A stretch of DNA of 7,692 nucleotides from an uncultured Flavobacterium sp. (GTDB lineage: Bacteria > Bacteroidota > Bacteroidia > Flavobacteriales > Flavobacteriaceae): positions 1-7,692 of the forward strand of contig CAMFLD010000120.1 in the NCBI GenBank assembly GCA_945957245.1. Direction: 5' to 3'. Made by a program: the position numbers and the translations under genes. Positions within the stretch are counted from its first letter, which is position 1. Every line of letters starts with the position of its first letter. Of the stretch, positions 4,366 to 7,692 are shown piece by piece. A model generated the notes under the pieces. That model searched no databases. It saw only the letters and a program-made list of their open reading frames with translations, and was not told the origin of the DNA.

Positions 4366-6849
4366 ATGCAACTCAAAAAAACACTTCCTTTATTATTACT
4401 CCTGTTAACTTTTAATGCATTTGCCCAAATAAAGGGAACTATAGCAGATGACAAAGGAAACCCACTGGCATTTGTAAATATTATTGAAGAAAACACTTAT
4501 AACAGTACAACATCCAACGAGCAGGGAAAATTTGAACTAAACATAAAAGTACCCGGTCGTCATATTATCTTGTTTCAATATTTGGGCTATAAAACCGTAA
4601 AGGAGGTTGTTGAGATAAGTAACAATGGAGCTCCGGCCAACCTAAATGTTGTTATGCAGGAAGAAAACATAACCCTCAATGAAGTTGTTATTAATACCAA
4701 AGAAAACCCAGCCAACGATATCATCCGTAATGCTATTAAAAATAAAAAGGAGAATTCCGAAAAAACAGCCCGCTTCAAAGCCGATTTTTATTCCCGCGGT
4801 ATCATTAGACTCAAGGATGCTCCAAAAACTATAATGGGTCAAAAATTTGATTTCTTTGACGAAATACTGGATTCCACAAGAAGCGGTATCATTTACTTAT
4901 CAGAAACCGTTTCTAAAATAACTTTCCAAAAGCCCGACAAAATGAAGGAAGTTATCGTAGCTTCAAAAGTAAGTGGCCATGATAATGGCTTTAGTTTTAA
5001 TAATGCGGCTTCGGTTAATTTTGACTGCTATGAAAATTACCTGCCTTTTGAAATTAATGTGGTTTCTCCTATTGCAGATAATGCCTTCAACTATTATAAA
5101 TACAAACTTGAAGGTTCTTTTACTACCGAAAACAATCAGGTTGTATATAAAATTAGGGTAACCCCTCGCCGGGATAATGAACCTGCGATGGATGGTTACC
5201 TATATATAGTAGACGATTCTTATTCTATTTATGCAACTGACTTATCAATAAAAGGGAATCAGATGCAGACTCCTGCCATAGACAAATTAATTCTGAAGCA
5301 AAGCTATAGCTTCAATACTAAAAACAGGATTTGGACTCAGAGTACGCAAACAATTGATTTTGTTGCCGGAATGTTTAGCATCAAAGTTAATGGAAGATTT
5401 ACCTATGTATATTCAAATTTTGAATTTGAAAAGGAATTTGCCAAACATACTTTCACTAATGAAATACTGACTTTCGAAAAAGACGCCAATAAAAAAGAAG
5501 ATACTTTTTGGAATACTATCCGCCCGGTACCTTTGACAGAAGAAGAATCAAAAGATTATGTAAAAAAAGATATTTTACAAGAAAAGAAAAAATCTAAGAC
5601 TTACCTTGATTCCATCGATGCCAAACACAATAAGTTTAAGATTACCGATATATTAAATGGTTACAGCTACAATAATTCTTTTAAAAAATGGTCCATTGAT
5701 TATGATGCTCCATTATTATCAACCGCATTCAATACTGTTCAGGGATGGAATACCAGTATTGGTCTTTCTTATACAAAACGCAATGAAGATAAGCATACCT
5801 ATACCCGTATAGGAAGTAAACTCCAATATGGTTTTGCCGATGAAAGGTTTCGGGGAACCGGATATTTTTCACATCGATTTGGTGGTAAATACAATAGCTA
5901 TATGAGTGTTTATGGTGGCAGCGCAGCAAGCCAATTCAATTCCAACAATCCTATATCGAATGCCGTAAACACGGTTAGTTCATTATTTTTCAAAAACAAC
6001 TTTATGAAGCTTTACGAAAGGAATTTTGTTGCTGCCTCCTTCTCCAGAGAATTGGTAAATGGGATTTATATGAGTTTCAATACCGAGTATTCGGAAAGAA
6101 AGCCATTATATAACAATACTGATCAGGCTGTGGTCAAAAGCAACGATAGGTACAGTTCAAACAATCCGCTTTTACCCAACGACGAAACATCAGCAGCAAT
6201 AAGCAAACACAATTTGGCTAAAGCATCATTGGCTTTCCGTTTTAATTTTGGACAAAAATACATTACCCGACCAGATGGAAAATACAATATTCCTAATGAT
6301 GATTATCCGGCTCTTTCAATTGCTTATGAAAAGGCATTTGCAGGCACCGATAAAAACTACGAATATGATTTTATAGCGGCCAGAACTAATTACGATTTGA
6401 CTATAGGCAACAAAGGAACTATGCAGATTGTTTTAAAAGCCGGTAAGTTTTTTAATGCTGATAACATATCATTTGTAGATTACAGGCATTTCAATGGAAA
6501 CCAAACCCACATCGGACAACAGGACAGTTATACCAACGTATTTAATTTATTGCCTTATTATACAGCCAGCACTAATGATAGTTACTGTGAACTACATATA
6601 GAGCACAATGACAAAGGGTATGTTATGAACAAAATCCCATTACTTAAATATCTTAACTCTCAATTGGTTATTGGAATCCACAATCTTGCTGTTCCGGAAC
6701 GCAAACCATATCAGGAATTTTCAATTGGATTAGATAATCTTGGCTTTGGAAAATTAAAACTCTTCCGCATCGATTATGTACGTTCTTATCAGGGAGGTTA
6801 TCAAGGTGATGGGGTAATTTTTGGATTGAAGTTTTTGAATGCTTTGTAA
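4366..6849 (+). CDS. DUF5686-type outer-membrane protein with carboxypeptidase-regulatory-like domain
   Basis: Large envelope protein (827 residues) of unknown function, recognised as the Bacteroidota family combining a carboxypeptidase D regulatory-like domain with DUF5686. Residues 1-20 are a Sec signal peptide with a poly-leucine core (LPLLLLLLTFNAFA) and mature Gln21. Residues about 22-108 form the regulatory-like beta-sandwich: IKGTIADDKGNPLAFVNI, STTSNEQGKFELNI, FQYLGYKTVKEVVEI, then LNVVMQEENITLNEVVI. The link ENPANDIIRNAIKNKKEN (113-130) is typical of the DUF5686 entry. The remainder has many alternating aromatic/polar segments with Tyr/Asn-rich turns, increasing after about 430, and ends GVIFGLKFLNAL, as expected for a C-terminal outer-membrane barrel. 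The N-terminal domain is shared with SusC/TonB-dependent receptors, but I see no plug domain or TonB box, so it is not called one. It follows aroQ by 17 bp, with A at -3 and no Shine-Dalgarno. A bidirectional terminator lies about 30 bp after its stop. Confidence 0.87.
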   Translation: MQLKKTLPLLLLLLTFNAFAQIKGTIADDKGNPLAFVNIIEENTYNSTTSNEQGKFELNIKVPGRHIILFQYLGYKTVKEVVEISNNGAPANLNVVMQEENITLNEVVINTKENPANDIIRNAIKNKKENSEKTARFKADFYSRGIIRLKDAPKTIMGQKFDFFDEILDSTRSGIIYLSETVSKITFQKPDKMKEVIVASKVSGHDNGFSFNNAASVNFDCYENYLPFEINVVSPIADNAFNYYKYKLEGSFTTENNQVVYKIRVTPRRDNEPAMDGYLYIVDDSYSIYATDLSIKGNQMQTPAIDKLILKQSYSFNTKNRIWTQSTQTIDFVAGMFSIKVNGRFTYVYSNFEFEKEFAKHTFTNEILTFEKDANKKEDTFWNTIRPVPLTEEESKDYVKKDILQEKKKSKTYLDSIDAKHNKFKITDILNGYSYNNSFKKWSIDYDAPLLSTAFNTVQGWNTSIGLSYTKRNEDKHTYTRIGSKLQYGFADERFRGTGYFSHRFGGKYNSYMSVYGGSAASQFNSNNPISNAVNTVSSLFFKNNFMKLYERNFVAASFSRELVNGIYMSFNTEYSERKPLYNNTDQAVVKSNDRYSSNNPLLPNDETSAAISKHNLAKASLAFRFNFGQKYITRPDGKYNIPNDDYPALSIAYEKAFAGTDKNYEYDFIAARTNYDLTIGNKGTMQIVLKAGKFFNADNISFVDYRHFNGNQTHIGQQDSYTNVFNLLPYYTASTNDSYCELHIEHNDKGYVMNKIPLLKYLNSQLVIGIHNLAVPERKPYQEFSIGLDNLGFGKLKLFRIDYVRSYQGGYQGDGVIFGLKFLNAL

Positions 6850-6880
6850 AACCAAATCCTTTTAAATTATCTATTAAATA

Positions 6881-6910
6881 AAAAGAGGCGCTAAATGCGC
6901 CTTCTTTTTT
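6881..6910. terminator. Bidirectional intrinsic terminator between the DUF5686 gene and murA
   Basis: AGGCGC (6886-6891) pairs with GCGCCT (6897-6902) around a 5-nt TAAAT loop. The stem extends through AAAAG (6881-6885) against CTTTT (6904-6908), with one bulged T at 6903. The flanks give a T-run after the hairpin on both strands. It sits about 30 bp after the plus-strand stop and 20 bp beyond the minus-strand murA stop, so it can serve both convergent genes. Confidence 0.88.
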
Positions 6911-6929
6911 ATCAATATTATTGTAAAAA

Positions 6930-7692
6930 TTAAACTCTCACAATATTAGCTCCCAATGCTCTAAGCCTTTCATCTATACGCTCATAACCTCGGTCAATCT
7001 GCTCGATGTTCTGGATGGTTGAAGTTCCTTTTGCCGAAAGCGCTGCAATCAATAATGAAATCCCGGCACGGATATCCGGCGAAGACATCGTGGTTGCCTT
7101 TAACTGCGATTTGAAATCATGTCCCATAACTACAGCTCTGTGTGGGTCACAAAGCATAATTTTGGCTCCCATATCTATAAGTTTGTCGACAAAGAACAAA
7201 CGGCTTTCAAACATTTTCTGGTGAATCAATACATCACCATTTGCCTGAGTAGCGGTAACCAAAACTATACTCAATAAGTCAGGTGTAAATCCGGGCCAAG
7301 GAGCATCAGCAATAGTCAGAATAGAACCATCAATATCCGTTTTAACGGTGTAGCCTTTAGTATGAGCCGGGATGTAGATATCATCCCCTTTTTTCTCTAA
7401 AGTAATTCCCAGTTTTCGGAATACACTTGGAATTACTCCAAGATTTTCCCAGGAAACATTTTTGATAGTGATTTCACTTCGGGTCATAGCAGCAAGTCCA
7501 ATCCACGAACCAATTTCAATCATATCCGGAAGGATTCGGTGTTCGCATCCTCCTAATTTTTCTACTCCTTCGATGGTCAATAAGTTGGAGCCAACTCCTG
7601 TGATTTTAGCTCCCATCGAGTTAAGCATCTTGCATAATTGCTGCAAATAAGGTTCGCAGGCTGCATTGTAAATGGTAGTAGTACCTTCTGCC
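6930..7692 (-). CDS. murA: UDP-N-acetylglucosamine 1-carboxyvinyltransferase, C-terminal part (5'-truncated by the window)
   Basis: Cytoplasmic enzyme that transfers the enolpyruvyl group of phosphoenolpyruvate to UDP-GlcNAc, the first committed step of peptidoglycan synthesis and the fosfomycin target. About 253 C-terminal residues are visible, against a family size near 420-440. The frame stays open past a TTG at 7646 to the edge, reading AEGTTTIYNAACEPYLQQL, so that TTG is internal and the gene continues outside the window. Recognisable motifs in order are LTIEGVEKLGG, LPDMIEIGSW, the WPGFTPD segment whose Asp (codon 7278-7280) aligns with the catalytic E. coli D305, MFESRLFFVDKL, SSPDIRAGISLLIAALSA, and the C-terminal DRGYERIDERLRALGANIVRV. 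The Arg of DRGY (codon 6990-6992) aligns with E. coli R397. The N-terminal Lys-Asn pair and the PEP-binding Cys/Asp loop that determines fosfomycin sensitivity are outside the window. The related AroA is excluded by the AEGTT and DRGYERI motifs. Confidence 0.96.
   Translation of the reverse strand, partial: AEGTTTIYNAACEPYLQQLCKMLNSMGAKITGVGSNLLTIEGVEKLGGCEHRILPDMIEIGSWIGLAAMTRSEITIKNVSWENLGVIPSVFRKLGITLEKKGDDIYIPAHTKGYTVKTDIDGSILTIADAPWPGFTPDLLSIVLVTATQANGDVLIHQKMFESRLFFVDKLIDMGAKIMLCDPHRAVVMGHDFKSQLKATTMSSPDIRAGISLLIAALSAKGTSTIQNIEQIDRGYERIDERLRALGANIVRV

Noticed and set aside
4366..6849. Large outer-membrane gene as a TonB-dependent receptor (SusC-like)
   Set aside because: The N-terminal regulatory-like domain is shared, but no plug domain, TonB box or adjacent SusD gene is seen, and the post-domain sequence matches the DUF5686 pattern.
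7644..7646. TTG at 7646 as the murA start
   Set aside because: The frame continues upstream through the MurA motif AEGTTTIYNAA to the window edge.
1..7692. Defence, CRISPR or secondary-metabolite system
   Set aside because: No repeat-spacer array, nuclease/effector operon or biosynthetic cluster is visible; every substantial open frame is accounted for by the seven genes listed.

Overview
The window looks like core chromosome of a Bacteroidota bacterium, most likely a Flavobacterium-type member of the Flavobacteriia. The evidence is AT-rich DNA, no Shine-Dalgarno sequences before the starts (A-rich leaders instead), a TANNTTTG-type -7 promoter element, and Bacteroidota-specific families such as the DUF5686 outer-membrane protein with a carboxypeptidase-regulatory-like N-terminal domain. 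There are seven protein-coding genes, two of them cut by the window edges. I saw no tRNA, rRNA, CRISPR array, insertion sequence or phage gene.

Layout. The left edge holds nearly all of rny (RNase Y, +), ending at a bidirectional terminator (about 1565-1601) that it shares with the convergent minus-strand pair xerD and a stand-alone receiver-domain response regulator. A second strong hairpin with a UUCG loop (about 2991-3016) ends a small, probably highly expressed outer-membrane beta-barrel gene (3039-3641, -) just before xerD begins. The 293-bp divergent region 3642-3934 carries a Bacteroidota-type -7 element for the barrel gene, a 16-bp AT palindrome in its leader, and a compact three-copy 11-12-bp repeat (3717-3751). 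To its right are aroQ (+) and, 17 bp later, a large gene for a DUF5686 outer-membrane protein, probably one transcript. Another bidirectional terminator (about 6881-6910) separates these from the convergent murA (-), whose N-terminal part lies beyond the right edge. No gene-free stretch exceeds 300 bp.

How the genes relate. Most are housekeeping genes: mRNA decay (rny), chromosome dimer resolution (xerD), shikimate pathway (aroQ) and peptidoglycan precursor synthesis (murA). The two envelope proteins are a small barrel and a large DUF5686 protein, neither with an assigned function. The receiver protein has no kinase beside it. I do not see a convincing new multi-gene system. The points most worth a second look are the triple repeat in the divergent promoter region, the tight terminator architecture, and the aroQ-DUF5686 pairing.
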